Positions 1 through 8,483 of a stretch of DNA of 33,039 nt are shown in pieces. The notes beneath the pieces were generated by a model that was not told the origin of the DNA, did no database searches, and saw only the letters and a list, made by a program, of their open reading frames with translations. Numbering within the stretch: position 1 is the first letter of the stretch; every line of letters starts with the position of its first letter. The translations under genes were made by a program, and so were the position numbers. This DNA is from Pseudomonadota bacterium (GTDB lineage Bacteria; Myxococcota_A; Bradymonadia; Bradymonadales; GCA-2716585): assembly GCA_005804885.1 (NCBI GenBank), contig SYOX01000175.1, positions 1 to 33,039 of the forward strand, read 5' to 3'.

Positions 1-284
1 GACCGGTTTGACTCCCGTCGGCCAACGGGCCGACAACGACGCCGTCGGCAAGATCGACGCCGTCGGCAAGATCGATGCCGGCGTCGTCGATGCGAGCACA
101 GCTTGTGCCGGCGGGCCAACGGGCCCGTCTGTGCGTCACCCACTGGGTGCTCCTCCTTGGCGTCTATCTGGCCGACGGCGTCTTCGCTGTCGGCCTCGCC
201 GGCCTCGGTCCCTCAAACCAATCAGCGTTCCAGGGCGTGGGTCTTGAGGAAGACCTCGGCAAGTGAGGCGCCTCCGGGCGCGTT
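1..284. other. Intergenic window edge with a short tandem duplication
   Basis: No convincing gene is visible. An 18-base unit (gacgccgtcggcaagatc) occurs twice in tandem at 38-55 and 56-73, followed by a decayed third start at 74. The short motif ggccaacgggcc occurs near 20 and again near 115. A plus-strand reading frame crosses the repeats but turns into arginine-rich, low-complexity sequence, so I do not call it coding. The region lies downstream of the minus-strand lipoprotein gene that ends at 285. It could also hold the tail of something starting left of the window. Confidence 0.5.
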
Positions 285-296
285 CTAGAACGCGCC
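277..296. repeat. Perfect 20-bp palindrome over a stop codon
   Basis: The half-site ggcgcgttct is followed at once by its exact reverse complement. The TAG stop of the minus-strand gene (285-287) lies in the centre. As RNA this folds into an 8-bp stem with a CUAG tetraloop that contains part of the stop. There is no T-run after it on the minus strand, so it is not a standard intrinsic terminator. It could be an mRNA 3'-end stabiliser or a protein site. Confidence 0.6.
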
Positions 297-803
297 GAAC
301 TGGAAGGTCCGCTTGACCTGGGCGAACTGGCCGTTGAAGGGCTCGGGGTAGGTCTGTGACTTGACCAGCTCGAGGATGCACCGGTTGACCTCTTCGCTCT
401 CCAGCCCGTCGAAGCTGACCACGGGCCCCTCGCCGATGACGCCCCCCTGGACGACCGTAAACTCGACGACGATCATCCCCTTGAGCGCGGGTTCGCGCTT
501 GAGCTGGGGCAGGTAGCAGCCGTCGAGTTCGGTGCGAAGCTGCTGGAACATGAGCTCCAGCTCGGCCTGGTAGAGCCTGGCGGCCTGCTCAAGCCGCTCT
601 CCCTCTTGAAGATCCTCATCGCGGGCGGCCACGAGGCTCCCGCGCCGGACGCCCTCGGGCGCCGTCTGCGGCCGGGCGGTCGCGTCGGCGTCGGGTTGTT
701 GAGGCCCGGCCTCGTCAGGGAGGGTGGGCGGAGGGCTGGCGCAGGCCAGGAGGAGGGTCAGGAGGGCGGCGGTCAAGGTGGCCTCGGCGGCGTTGGGGAT
801 CAT
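285..803 (-). CDS. Lipoprotein with AgmX/PglI (TonB-like) C-terminal domain
   Basis: This is a 172-residue lipoprotein. A lipid signal ends in LLLAC with Cys21, followed by a Pro/Asp-rich linker to about residue 65. The C-terminal half has the pattern seen in AgmX/PglI-type energy-transducer ends: a Cys in LDGCYLP, a strand-turn-strand core (GMIVVEFTVVQGG), a second Cys in VNRCILELV, then a YPEPF element. The same paired-Cys layout occurs at the end of the protein at 19342-20754. I chose the start at 803 because its ATG overlaps the stop of the gene at 800-1855 as ATGA, and GGAGG lies at 808-812 just before it; an in-frame ATG at 815 is less well placed. Translational coupling to that gene is likely. 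The lipidated form suggests a periplasmic or outer-membrane partner rather than a motor-bound TonB. Function is inferred from the domain only. Confidence 0.75.
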   Translation of the reverse strand: MIPNAAEATLTAALLTLLLACASPPPTLPDEAGPQQPDADATARPQTAPEGVRRGSLVAARDEDLQEGERLEQAARLYQAELELMFQQLRTELDGCYLPQLKREPALKGMIVVEFTVVQGGVIGEGPVVSFDGLESEEVNRCILELVKSQTYPEPFNGQFAQVKRTFQFGAF

Positions 804-1855
804 GTGTCCTCCCATTGGGCCTCAAGGCGCCCGCACAGCTCGGCGGCGGCGTCTCTGATGTCGTCGTTGTCGTCCTCGCGCAAGGCTCTGAGGCGATCGT
901 GGATGGGGTGGAGCAGATCGATGGCGTCGCGGGCCGGCTGCCGGCCCTTGTCGGCCAGGTCAGCCAGGGCCAGGAGCCACTCCATCATGGCGCCGATGTC
1001 GCCGGAGCCCTTGATGATGTGGCGCCCGCAGGCGCGCGTGACGGCGTTCAGCGTGGGGGCGTCCTCGGCCGCGAGGTGCTCGACGAGGTGCTCGCTGATC
1101 TTGGTGCGGAGGTCGCCGGTCTGCGCGCCTGCGGGCAGCTTGAGGCTGGAGCGCTCGGACTTGCCGAAGGGGTGGCCGTCCTGAAAGAAGGCCTCGATGA
1201 CGTCCCAGTGGCTCAGCAGCGCGGCCTCGCGCAAGACGCGGTGCTTGCTCGGGTTGACGTAATGGGCGTGGTCGCACAGCCAGCGCCGGAGCTCCTCGGC
1301 CAGGGCCGGATCCTGGCGCGCGTGCTGGCGGTAGAGGTGCTCGGCCAGGTGCCCGTCGATGTCGACGCGGCGTGCGGCGCCGGTGGCGTGCGGGGGGGGC
1401 TCCAGGGGCGGAAGCTCGTCGCGGCTCTTGAGCAGGGTCAGGCTCACCGCGGCGAGCTCGCGCTCCTTGCGGCGCACGACGATGTGGATCAGGCCGCCCA
1501 GGGCGCGCAGCCGCTCCAGGCGGAAGGGGGCGTCCTCGGGGCTCATCTCCAGCCACGAGCGGATGAAGGTCTCCAGGGCGGGGCCAGAGAGGACCAGGCC
1601 GGCGGCGCGGGCCAGGCGGCTGAGGAAGTCGGGGTCGGTCTGGGGGGTGATGTCGGTCTGGCGCTTGCCGAGGTGGACGACGCCGGTGTCGGCGATCGCG
1701 TCACGCAGCCGCTTGCCCTTCCAGCCCAGCAGCACGTCGGCCAGCATGTAGAAGCGATCCTCGCCGCCCTCGTCGATCCAGACGAGGGTCTCGACGAGCT
1801 TCTGCGCCGCGGCCATGTCGCCGGCAGGTTCGGTCACCGGATCTCTGTCGACCAT
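800..1855 (-). CDS. Hypothetical helical protein
   Basis: I do not recognise this 351-residue protein. It lacks a signal peptide and membrane segments, so it is probably cytoplasmic. It is almost wholly alpha-helical by composition, with many Leu/Ala/Arg/Glu stretches and short repeated helix pairs, which could be a HEAT-like or other helical-repeat fold. The frame stays open upstream to 2146, but that would overlap the glycosylase gene ending at 2017, so I take the ATG at 1855; AAGG lies about 7 bases before it. An ATG at 1819 is an alternative. Its stop overlaps the start of the next lipoprotein gene (ATGA), so the two are probably made together. There are about 160 bases between it and the glycosylase gene, enough for a separate promoter. 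Confidence 0.7.
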   Translation of the reverse strand: MVDRDPVTEPAGDMAAAQKLVETLVWIDEGGEDRFYMLADVLLGWKGKRLRDAIADTGVVHLGKRQTDITPQTDPDFLSRLARAAGLVLSGPALETFIRSWLEMSPEDAPFRLERLRALGGLIHIVVRRKERELAAVSLTLLKSRDELPPLEPPPHATGAARRVDIDGHLAEHLYRQHARQDPALAEELRRWLCDHAHYVNPSKHRVLREAALLSHWDVIEAFFQDGHPFGKSERSSLKLPAGAQTGDLRTKISEHLVEHLAAEDAPTLNAVTRACGRHIIKGSGDIGAMMEWLLALADLADKGRQPARDAIDLLHPIHDRLRALREDDNDDIRDAAAELCGRLEAQWEDT

Positions 1856-2016
1856 CTGTCGCCTTGCCTGGAGCGCCCGCGTCGGGCGCCTTGAGCGGTG
1901 CGCGCTCGGGTTGAGGGGTTCTGTCACATGGCCCGCACTGGGGTCGTCGCTGTCGCCTGGGACAGTGTAACCGAAGGGCGCAGGACAATTGAAGGGGTCA
2001 GGGCGCCTTGAGGCGA

Positions 2017-3006
2017 TCAACGGCGCCCGAGCGCGGTCATGACCTTCTGGAGATCGCTCCAGACGAGGCGCTTGTCCTCGGGGACCCTCATCAGGTGGGA
2101 GGGGTGCAGGGTGGGCATGATCCGGATGCCCTGGCGCGTGAACCACTTGCCCCGGAGCTCTTCGATGGGGGCCGACTCCCGCAGGAGCGTCTTGGCGGCG
2201 CAGTCGCCGAGCGCGACGATGACGCGGGGCTCGATGGCCTTGATCTGCTCGATGAGGAAGGGCTTGCAGGTCTGGATCTCCTCGGGCTCAGGGTATCGGC
2301 TGCCGGGCGGGCGACACATGAGGACGTTGCAGATGTAGACCTCCTCTCGGCGGTAGCCCATCGCGGCGATCATGCGCGAGAGCAGCTGGCCGGCGCGGCC
2401 GACGAAGGGCTGACCCTGGCGGTCTTCGGTGAAGCCCGGGGCCTCCCCGACGAAGATCAAGTCGGAGGTGGGGTCCCCGGCGCCGAAGACGAGCCGCGTG
2501 CGCGCCCGAGCGAGCTTGCAGCGCTGACAGTCGCCCACGAGCGCCTGGACCGCGTCCAGGGCGCCGGACGAGCTGCGGTTCGCGCGGGCGACGGCGTCGA
2601 GCTCGCTTGAGCTGCCGAGCAGCCGGGTGGCGAGGTAGATGTCGGACTCCGGGCGCTCGGCGTCCTCGGGGGTGGCGTCGGCGACGGCCCTGGCCAGGGG
2701 GATCGGGGCGGGCGCGTCGTCGAGGGCGGCCTCGACGCCGACAGGATCAGGGCGTGCGGGCGCTCTGGGGGGTGCGGCGGGCGCAGGGGAGGGCGGCGCG
2801 AAGAGGCGCTTGCGGGCGGCCTCGTCCTTCATCCGCTGGGCGGCCTCGATGCGCGCGGCCAGCTCCCCGAGCTGCTCCGCGGTGGGCATCGGGGCGCCGT
2901 CGGCGGCCAGGTGGGACTGCCACACGAGGTGGCCCTTGAGCGCGCGCGTCAGCTGGCCTATCTCGTGTCGGCGTCGGGCGTCCGTGCTGGTGGTGTGCGT
3001 GTCCAT
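2017..3006 (-). CDS. Family 4 uracil-DNA glycosylase with N-terminal extension
   Basis: The enzyme removes uracil from DNA, starting base excision repair of deaminated cytosine. Family-4 marks are all visible: GEAPG at 187-191 followed by the G-PFVGRAG stretch, the CNVLMCRPPG segment, and the HPSHLMR motif at 301-307. Cys160, Cys163, Cys231 and Cys247 fit the four ligands of the 4Fe-4S cluster. The catalytic domain fills about residues 150-329. The first 150 residues are an Ala/Pro-rich extension not needed for the core fold; a similar low-complexity N-terminus is common in relatives from this group. The ATG at 3006 has GGAG 9 bases upstream and sits 6 bases after the coaBC stop, so it is probably in the same operon. 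Confidence 0.93.
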   Translation of the reverse strand: MDTHTTSTDARRRHEIGQLTRALKGHLVWQSHLAADGAPMPTAEQLGELAARIEAAQRMKDEAARKRLFAPPSPAPAAPPRAPARPDPVGVEAALDDAPAPIPLARAVADATPEDAERPESDIYLATRLLGSSSELDAVARANRSSSGALDAVQALVGDCQRCKLARARTRLVFGAGDPTSDLIFVGEAPGFTEDRQGQPFVGRAGQLLSRMIAAMGYRREEVYICNVLMCRPPGSRYPEPEEIQTCKPFLIEQIKAIEPRVIVALGDCAAKTLLRESAPIEELRGKWFTRQGIRIMPTLHPSHLMRVPEDKRLVWSDLQKVMTALGRR

Positions 3007-3012
3007 CCTGGA

Positions 3013-4260
3013 TCACTCCGGCCTTGATCTTGCGCCGAGCTGGGGCGAGATCGCCAGCAGGTGGCCCCAGATGCCGGCGGCGATCTCGTCCTTGGGGGCG
3101 GGGCCGAGGTCGACGCGGCCCCCCTGGCGGTCAAAGAGGGTGACGGCGTTGAGGTCGGCGCCGAAGGCCGAGGTGGGGCCTGAGACCTGATTGGCGACGA
3201 TCATGTCGAGGTTCTTGCGGTTGAGCTTGTCCAGAGCGTAGCGGTCCAGATCGCGGGTCTCGGCCGCGAAGCCGACCAGGATCGGCCGCCGATCGTCGGG
3301 CAGGGCGCCGAGGCCGGCCAGGATGTCCCGCGTGCGCTCCATGACGAGCGTGAGCTGCTCCCCCTCGGTCTTCTTCACCTTGTGGTCGGCGACCTGGGCC
3401 GGCCGCCAGTCGGCCACGGCGGCGGCCTTGACGACGACCTCGGGGCGCTGATCGGGGTCGGGGTGCTGGACGCGGGCCATGACGGCCTCGAACATCTCCT
3501 CGGCGGAGACGACGTCGATGCGCTCGACGCCGACGGGGTCGGGCAGCGAGACGGGGCCGGCGACGAGCGTGACGCGGGCCCCCAGCAAGGCCGCGGCGCG
3601 CGCCACGGCGAAGCCCATCTTGCCGCTGGAGGGGTTGGAGAGGAAGCGCACCGGGTCGATGGCCTCGCGGGTCGGGCCGGCGGTGATCAGCGCCCTGCGG
3701 CCCTCAAGCCGCCGCGGACTGAGCGCGCCGGCCAGCGCCGCGATCAGGACCTCGGGGTCGGGCATGCGCCCCGGCCCGATCTCCTGACAGGCCAGCGCGC
3801 CTTGATCCGGCTGGACGATCAGGTGACCCTCGCGCGCGGCCAGCAGCGCGAGGTTGGCCTGGACGGCGGGGTGGGCGAGCATCTGGGAGTTCATCGCCGG
3901 GGCCAGCACCACCGGGGCTCGGGTCGCGCAGAGCACCGTGGTCAGCAGGTCGTCGCAGAGCCCGTAGGCCAGCCTCGCGAGCAAGTTGGCCGTCGTCGGC
4001 GCCACCAGGACGGCGTCGGCCCAGCGGGCCAGCTCGATGTGCCCGATCTGCGCCTCGTAGGCCGGGTCGAAGAGATCGAGACCGACAGCGTTGTGCGAGA
4101 CGGCCTGGAGCGCCAGCGGGGCGACGAACTCGACCGCCGAGCGCGTCAGGATCACGCGAACCTCTGCCCCGGCCTCCACCAGCGCGCGCACGAGCGCAGG
4201 CCCCTTGTAGGCGGCGATGCCGCCCGAGATCCCCAGGATGACGCGCTTGCCGTGGAGCAT
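3013..4260 (-). CDS. coaBC: Bifunctional CoaBC (PPCDC / phosphopantothenoylcysteine synthetase)
   Basis: CoaBC carries out two steps of coenzyme A synthesis: coupling of 4'-phosphopantothenate to cysteine, then decarboxylation to 4'-phosphopantetheine. The N-terminal flavoprotein (CoaC) part has the [10 protein letters not shown] start, His74 in HIELARWAD, the PAMN motif at 121-124, and Cys158 in the substrate flap [10 protein letters not shown]. The C-terminal CoaB part begins near residue 185 with [16 protein letters not shown] and SNPSSGKMG, and continues with AAVADWRP, a Lys-rich HKVKK loop and [13 protein letters not shown]. Length after start choice is 415 residues, normal for the family. 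The frame is open further upstream, but homologues start at this Met, which is 4 bases after the preceding stop. Confidence 0.96.
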   Translation of the reverse strand: MLHGKRVILGISGGIAAYKGPALVRALVEAGAEVRVILTRSAVEFVAPLALQAVSHNAVGLDLFDPAYEAQIGHIELARWADAVLVAPTTANLLARLAYGLCDDLLTTVLCATRAPVVLAPAMNSQMLAHPAVQANLALLAAREGHLIVQPDQGALACQEIGPGRMPDPEVLIAALAGALSPRRLEGRRALITAGPTREAIDPVRFLSNPSSGKMGFAVARAAALLGARVTLVAGPVSLPDPVGVERIDVVSAEEMFEAVMARVQHPDPDQRPEVVVKAAAVADWRPAQVADHKVKKTEGEQLTLVMERTRDILAGLGALPDDRRPILVGFAAETRDLDRYALDKLNRKNLDMIVANQVSGPTSAFGADLNAVTLFDRQGGRVDLGPAPKDEIAAGIWGHLLAISPQLGARSRPE

Positions 4261-4264
4261 GGCC

Positions 4265-5326
4265 CTACCGCTTGACGATGGTGCAGGTGAACACGCGCTG
4301 ATCCCCGATGCTCTCGGCGGGCTTGATCTCGCAGACCTCCAGCTTGATGTCGATGACCTTGCCGCCACGCATGCGCACCCGGATGAAGTCGTCCTCCTCC
4401 ACGTAGATGACCTTGCACTGCCCGAAGTGGGGGTGCGTGAGCAGATCGCCCGGCGCGATGTCGGGGAACTCAGGCCACGCGTTGACGATCTCCAGGTTCT
4501 GGCGCTCCTTCTTCATCGGCGAGATGCCCAGGCGCTTCTCCTCGCGGGTCCGCGAGGACAGCTGGATGGCGTCCCCCCAGGAAGGCGCCGGGGCGGCGGG
4601 CTCAGCCGCCCCCTCGTCGGCCTCGGGCTCGAGCGCGCGGCTCGGCCGGCGGACGATCTGGGGCTCGGCGCTTCGAGTGACGGCGGCCCCGTCGGCCGTA
4701 AAGGCGGTCGCACGCGGCCAGCTCTCCCGGGGCCCCTCCTCTTCGGGCGCGGGCGCAGGCTCGGGCGCCGGCTCGGACGCCGCAGGCTCCTCATCCTCCT
4801 CGAACTCGGGCAAGGAGATGGCCGAGGCCGGCCTTGAGGACGAGGCCGGCGGCGGGACGTGCTCCAGCCCCGATTCGCCAGCGAAGGTCTCGATCTTGTT
4901 GAGCAGCGGCAGCCCGAGCCGCGAGTCGAAGCGCCGCTCCAGCGAGAGGTCGTCGTAGATGTCGACGACGAACTCCACCGTCAGCGCGATCCCCTCATAG
5001 AGCCGGCCGCCGAAGGCCATCGGCAGGCCGAGGTGCCGCGTGGCGACGTGGGCGTAGCAGTTGATGACCGTCTGGCCGCCCAGCGTCGAGATGTTGCCCT
5101 GAAGGCCGATCAGCTCGAACTGGCCCTCGGCGTCCAGGCTCGTCTGGTAGGCGTTGGGCGGGTCATAGGCCTGCAACTCGACCTTGCTGAGCAGCCCGAT
5201 GGCGGTGACCGTCCCTGCGCGGATGGACTCTCGCTTGCAAAGGCGCTCCAGAGAGGCGATCACGCCCTCGCCCTTGGAGAGACGTCCGATGAGGCGGCGG
5301 TACTGTCGTGACTTGGCGTAGTTCAT
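4265..5326 (-). CDS. PPC (DUF296) domain protein with C-terminal Tudor/CarD-like domain
   Basis: Residues about 10-130 match the PPC/DUF296 fold, known from plant AT-hook proteins and from stand-alone bacterial proteins: RLSKGEGVIASLERLC, then AGTVTAIGLLSKVELQAYD, then AHVATRHLGLPMAFGGRLYEG. The usual GGH near the end of this fold reads GGR here. A long acidic, proline-rich linker (about 150-285) follows. The last 65 residues (from 289, GDLLTHPHFGQCKVIYVEED) resemble small SH3/Tudor-like domains found in CarD-type and UvrD-type proteins (GD--HP-FG--V pattern). This suggests a nucleic-acid or RNA-polymerase contact, but that is inference. There is no signal peptide. The start at 5326 fits the beginning of the PPC fold, though no good ribosome site is seen. 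Confidence 0.75.
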   Translation of the reverse strand: MNYAKSRQYRRLIGRLSKGEGVIASLERLCKRESIRAGTVTAIGLLSKVELQAYDPPNAYQTSLDAEGQFELIGLQGNISTLGGQTVINCYAHVATRHLGLPMAFGGRLYEGIALTVEFVVDIYDDLSLERRFDSRLGLPLLNKIETFAGESGLEHVPPPASSSRPASAISLPEFEEDEEPAASEPAPEPAPAPEEEGPRESWPRATAFTADGAAVTRSAEPQIVRRPSRALEPEADEGAAEPAAPAPSWGDAIQLSSRTREEKRLGISPMKKERQNLEIVNAWPEFPDIAPGDLLTHPHFGQCKVIYVEEDDFIRVRMRGGKVIDIKLEVCEIKPAESIGDQRVFTCTIVKR

Positions 5327-5389
5327 GGGGGAAGATCGCTGGGGGTTGCGCTCGGACGGCCAAAAGGCCTCCCGTTCAGATGTGCCCCC

Positions 5390-5418
5390 TTCTTACCCCG
5401 ACCGCTGGCCTCAGGCAA
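5390..5418 (-). promoter_or_regulatory. Candidate promoter for the PPC-coaBC-UDG run
   Basis: On the minus strand TTGCCT (5413-5418) and TAAGAA (5390-5395) are separated by 17 bases, 64 bases before the PPC gene. The match to a housekeeping promoter is moderate only. This 182-base gap between the START-domain gene and the PPC gene has no gene. Confidence 0.3.
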
Positions 5419-5508
5419 TGGGCAGGGCCACAACCCCAGGCGAGTTTTTACCCCGCGCTCAGCCCGACCTCGCCCCGCTCAAGCGCCCTCAACCCCTCGC
5501 CGCCGGGC

Positions 5509-6264
5509 TCAGAAGCCCTGGCCGCCGCGCTTCGGATCCCACTTGTCCAGAAAGTCCTTGTAGCTCCCTTTCGTCTTCTTGACCTGGGCGCGCAGGCTCA
5601 AGATGGTCTTGAGCGGGATGTCCTTGCTGTTGAGCTCCGCGAGCCACGCCGGGATGATCCCCCCGACGTCCGCCTCGGCCTGGTAGGTGACGCGGGTGCG
5701 CCCCTCGTCGATCTTCTCCAGCAAATAGAAGCCCTTGAGCTTTGGCATGCGGATGACGCCCTCGACCTCGCCCATCAAGGGGCTCTTGATCGACTGGAAG
5801 CTGATCGTGACCGTCTTCTTCTCCATGTCCGGCTTGATCGTCGCCTTGACCACGGCGTCTCGATCATCCACCGGCCAGGGCGTCGCGGTCCGGTTGTAGA
5901 TGATGCGCACCAGATCGTCCTGCTGCTTGAGCAGCTTGGAGTCCCGGCAGCTGTGCATCCACTCCTTGTTGCGCTCGACGTCCGCCAGCACGGCCAGCAC
6001 GTCGTAGATGTTGCCCTCGACCATCCCGACGCCGCGGATGATGGGCAGCTCATACTGCGGCACGAAGCGCGTGCTGACGACGACCCCGTCCGTCCGATCG
6101 ATGACCTCCCAGCCGCTCTGGGCCGCAGCCACCTCGGTGCTCGAGGTCACCCACAGCCCCACGACCGCGGCCACCGTCAGCGCCCAGCTCAACCCGGCCC
6201 GCGACAGCCTCTCCCGCGCACCGCCAGGTGTTCTCGGCACCTGCTGCGCCCCTTGTCTCTTCAT
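5509..6264 (-). CDS. Secreted START-domain lipid-binding-type protein
   Basis: A 251-residue exported protein. It has a signal peptide (hydrophobic run ALTVAAVVGLWV ending near AAAQ) and then one START/SRPBCC domain. Matching features are WEVIDRTDGVVVSTR, a PIIRGVGMVEG strand, ERNKEWM, the central PWPVDDRDAVVKA block, and the final helix with PLKTILSLRAQV. START folds bind lipids or other hydrophobic ligands in a closed cavity; the ligand cannot be told. The ATG at 6264 is preceded by GAGGGAG at good spacing and is preferred over an upstream ATG at 6300. A divergent lipoprotein gene begins at 6559. Confidence 0.85.
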   Translation of the reverse strand: MKRQGAQQVPRTPGGARERLSRAGLSWALTVAAVVGLWVTSSTEVAAAQSGWEVIDRTDGVVVSTRFVPQYELPIIRGVGMVEGNIYDVLAVLADVERNKEWMHSCRDSKLLKQQDDLVRIIYNRTATPWPVDDRDAVVKATIKPDMEKKTVTISFQSIKSPLMGEVEGVIRMPKLKGFYLLEKIDEGRTRVTYQAEADVGGIIPAWLAELNSKDIPLKTILSLRAQVKKTKGSYKDFLDKWDPKRGGQGF

Positions 6265-6332
6265 CGCTCCCTCGTCCCACTGAATCGTTGAACCTGTCAT
6301 TTTATACCGTGCATGGATTTTTAAGGCGACCC

Positions 6333-6362
6333 ATAATCTGGTGACGCATCAGTCAAGGTCAA
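6333..6362 (-). promoter_or_regulatory. Candidate promoter for the START-domain gene
   Basis: On the minus strand TTGACC (6357-6362) is followed after 18 bases by GATTAT (6333-6338). A second possible -10 (TATAAA, around 6299-6304) lies closer to the gene without a good -35. The 6301-6420 stretch is clearly AT-richer than its surroundings, as expected for a divergent promoter region. I see no convincing plus-strand promoter for the lipoprotein gene at 6559. Confidence 0.4.
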
Positions 6363-6558
6363 TCGGCCATACTCGATCAAGCTGAAAAAATCATGGCGAG
6401 GCTCAGGATTCTGGCGCTGGAGGGGCGCTGAGAGCACGTCGATCTCGTAATGACGGGGGTTGTTGTCGTCACAAATGGATGGCACGGTTGGTGCTTTTGT
6501 GTCAGGGAGGCGTCGGAAAGGCGGGCGCCGGCCTCAAAGCACAGGAGACATCAAAGAC

Positions 6559-7413
6559 ATGCGCAAGCCGATGACCTCGACCCTCACCCTCTTGACCTCG
6601 GCGCTCCTCTTGTCGGCGTGCACGGCCGAGGCGCCGACGCCGGCGCCCGATCGCGCCGCGGACCGCACGGATCTCAGAGCGGCCCTTGGCGTCTCCTCGC
6701 TGACGCCGACGGGCGTGACGATCGAGCCGGGGACGGGCCGAGTGCTGGTCCTGGACGCCGATCGGGGGATCTTCGAGGTGACCCCCGACGGTCAGGCGAA
6801 CCTGGTCTGGGGGCTCGAAAGGCTCGAGGCCTACGGCGTCCCCGTCGCCTCGCCCTTCACCGATCTCGTGGCCGTCGAGGCCGGGGTGATCGCGCTGACG
6901 GCGATCAGCGACGGCTTCTTGCTGGATCTGGGCGCCGACAGCTTCGAGCAGCACTTCTGCTACGAGCCGGGCTGGGAGGAGGAGCCGCCGCCCTTCGAAG
7001 AGCGCGCGATCCAGGTCACCGACGCGGTGGCCTTTGACGCGCACACGGGCCGCATCCTGGCCCAGCCCCGGACGATCGTGGGCGACGACTTCGGGGCGCC
7101 CGTGGAGGCCTTCGTCTCGACCTACGACCGCAGCAGCGGGGCCGACATCCAGTGGTTCTCCCTGCCTTCGGCCGACTTCAAGGCCGGCGGGATGGCCATC
7201 GAGCCCGAAGGGACCGTCCTGCTCGGGCAGGGCTCCGCGCTCTACCGCCACGACCCGACCGAGGGCACGCTGACCCTGATCCAGGACCTGAGCCCCTGGG
7301 GGATCCGCGCCATCGAGGGCATGGCGCTGGACGCCGAGCGCGGCGCGCTGCTGATCATCGACGGCGACACCGAGGCGCTCGTGCGGATCAGCATGGCGGA
7401 GATCGGGGGCTGA
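6559..7413 (+). CDS. Lipoprotein, beta-propeller-like
   Basis: A 284-residue lipoprotein with a signal ending in LLLSAC (Cys21). The body has repeated blade-like strands such as GVTIEPGTGRVLVLDADRG, AVAFDAHTGRILAQPR, GGMAIEPEGTVLLGQGSALY and GMALDAERGALLIIDGD. These look like NHL/SMP-30-type propeller blades with Asp turns. Its job is unknown; such proteins often bind sugars, metals or other proteins at the cell surface. The ATG at 6559 has GGAG 11 bases upstream; an in-frame ATG at 6571 is possible. It is followed by a 260-base gap before the machine genes, with its own promoter, so it may not belong to them. Confidence 0.7.
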   Translation: MRKPMTSTLTLLTSALLLSACTAEAPTPAPDRAADRTDLRAALGVSSLTPTGVTIEPGTGRVLVLDADRGIFEVTPDGQANLVWGLERLEAYGVPVASPFTDLVAVEAGVIALTAISDGFLLDLGADSFEQHFCYEPGWEEEPPPFEERAIQVTDAVAFDAHTGRILAQPRTIVGDDFGAPVEAFVSTYDRSSGADIQWFSLPSADFKAGGMAIEPEGTVLLGQGSALYRHDPTEGTLTLIQDLSPWGIRAIEGMALDAERGALLIIDGDTEALVRISMAEIGG

Positions 7414-7552
7414 TCCAGCCCCGCGCCCCGGGCGGCGACCGCGTGCGGCGCCCTGCCGCGCGGGGCGCCGGGCCGGGCCCCACAAAGGCTGTCAGAAACG
7501 GCGCCCTGGGACGTCCTATCCGCGAAGGAGGCGTTCGCGGGGCGCTTGGCGT

Positions 7553-7581
7553 TTGCGCCCCAGAGGGTGTGGTGTTATAGA
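7553..7581 (+). promoter_or_regulatory. Promoter for the envelope-machine genes
   Basis: TTGCGC (7553-7558) and TATAGA (7576-7581) are separated by exactly 17 bases. This predicts a start near 7588 and a leader of about 85 bases before the ATG at 7674. Confidence 0.5.
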
Positions 7582-7673
7582 CCAGACGTGCCTCTGCCGA
7601 ATGGTGGATCGGAACCAGAGGATGATGGCGCCTTGCATTGATTCACCGGGGCCAACAGGTGGGATCGAGAAAA

Positions 7674-8396
7674 ATGAGACATTCAAGCGACCTGCGCTCC
7701 CTTGCGGCGGCGCTCGTGTTGTGGTCCGTGGTTTCGGTGTCGATGGTCTCGGCGCAGGACGACACCGAGGAGACCGTCGAGGCCCCCGTCGAGAAGAAGG
7801 CCGAGCCGCCCAAGGAGGTGGCCGCCACGTCCGACGAGGCCGAGGGCGTCTCCTACGAGATGCGCGTCAAGGAGCTTGAGGAGAAGGTCAACGATCTCAA
7901 GGAGAAGATCTTCCGCTCCAAGAGCCGCCTGGTGTTGCTCAAGGAGACCGTCCTGCGCGGGAAGATCGCCGGCTCCAAGGCGGTCATCGTCCACAGCAAT
8001 GAGATGGGCAGCGCGCTGAAGCTGGAGCAGGCCATCTACAGCCTGGACGGCAACCAAATCTACAACAAGCTCGATAGGGACGGCGATCTGGCCGATAAGG
8101 AGTCGATTGAGCTCTTCAACGGCGCCATCGTGCCGGGCAAGCACAACGTCTCGGTCATGCTGGTCTTCCGAGGCAACGGCTACGGGGTCTTCAGCTACCT
8201 TCAGGGCTACAAGTTCACGGTGCGGTCGAGCTACACCTTCACGGCGGAGGAGGGCAAGACGACGACGGTCAAGGTCATCGGCTTCGAGAAGGGCAACTTC
8301 ACCACGGCGCTGCAGGATCGAACCAGCGTGCGCTATGAGATCGAGTTCTTCGACGATGACAAGGCCTCCGTGGATGGAGGCAAGGTGGCTCCTTGA
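7674..8396 (+). CDS. Conserved secreted coiled-coil / beta-sandwich protein
   Basis: A 240-residue exported protein. A signal peptide (LAAALVLWSVVSVSMVSAQ) is followed by a charged linker, then a short coiled coil (about 60-90, MRVKELEEKVNDLKEKIFRS), then a compact beta-rich domain (KAVIVHSNEMG, KLEQAIYSLDGNQIYNK, VPGKHNVSVMLVFRGNGYGVFSYLQGYKF). From memory, similar Myxococcota proteins carry the label dihydrolipoamide acetyltransferase; nothing in the sequence supports that activity. It leads the block of TPR and motor genes and probably works with them in the periplasm. The start at 7674 is the ATG at the signal peptide; a TTG at 7638 is less likely. Confidence 0.75.
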   Translation: MRHSSDLRSLAAALVLWSVVSVSMVSAQDDTEETVEAPVEKKAEPPKEVAATSDEAEGVSYEMRVKELEEKVNDLKEKIFRSKSRLVLLKETVLRGKIAGSKAVIVHSNEMGSALKLEQAIYSLDGNQIYNKLDRDGDLADKESIELFNGAIVPGKHNVSVMLVFRGNGYGVFSYLQGYKFTVRSSYTFTAEEGKTTTVKVIGFEKGNFTTALQDRTSVRYEIEFFDDDKASVDGGKVAP

Positions 8397-8483
8397 GCCA
8401 CGGCGGCGTTCGAAGCGCAGGGGACTCTGGCCGGGTGGTGCCGGCCTCAGGGTGAGGGCGCGCGCGAGGGTCCGAGCGGTCAG

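Noticed and set aside
8..247. Plus-strand frame at the window start with DAVGKI repeats
   Set aside because: It starts with TTG, has no ribosome site in view, and becomes Arg-rich; the repeats are explained by an 18-bp duplication. A gene entering from the left cannot be fully excluded.
7674..8396. Label of dihydrolipoamide acetyltransferase recalled for similar proteins
   Set aside because: No lipoyl domain or catalytic His-Asp motif; signal peptide and coiled coil point to a secreted structural protein.
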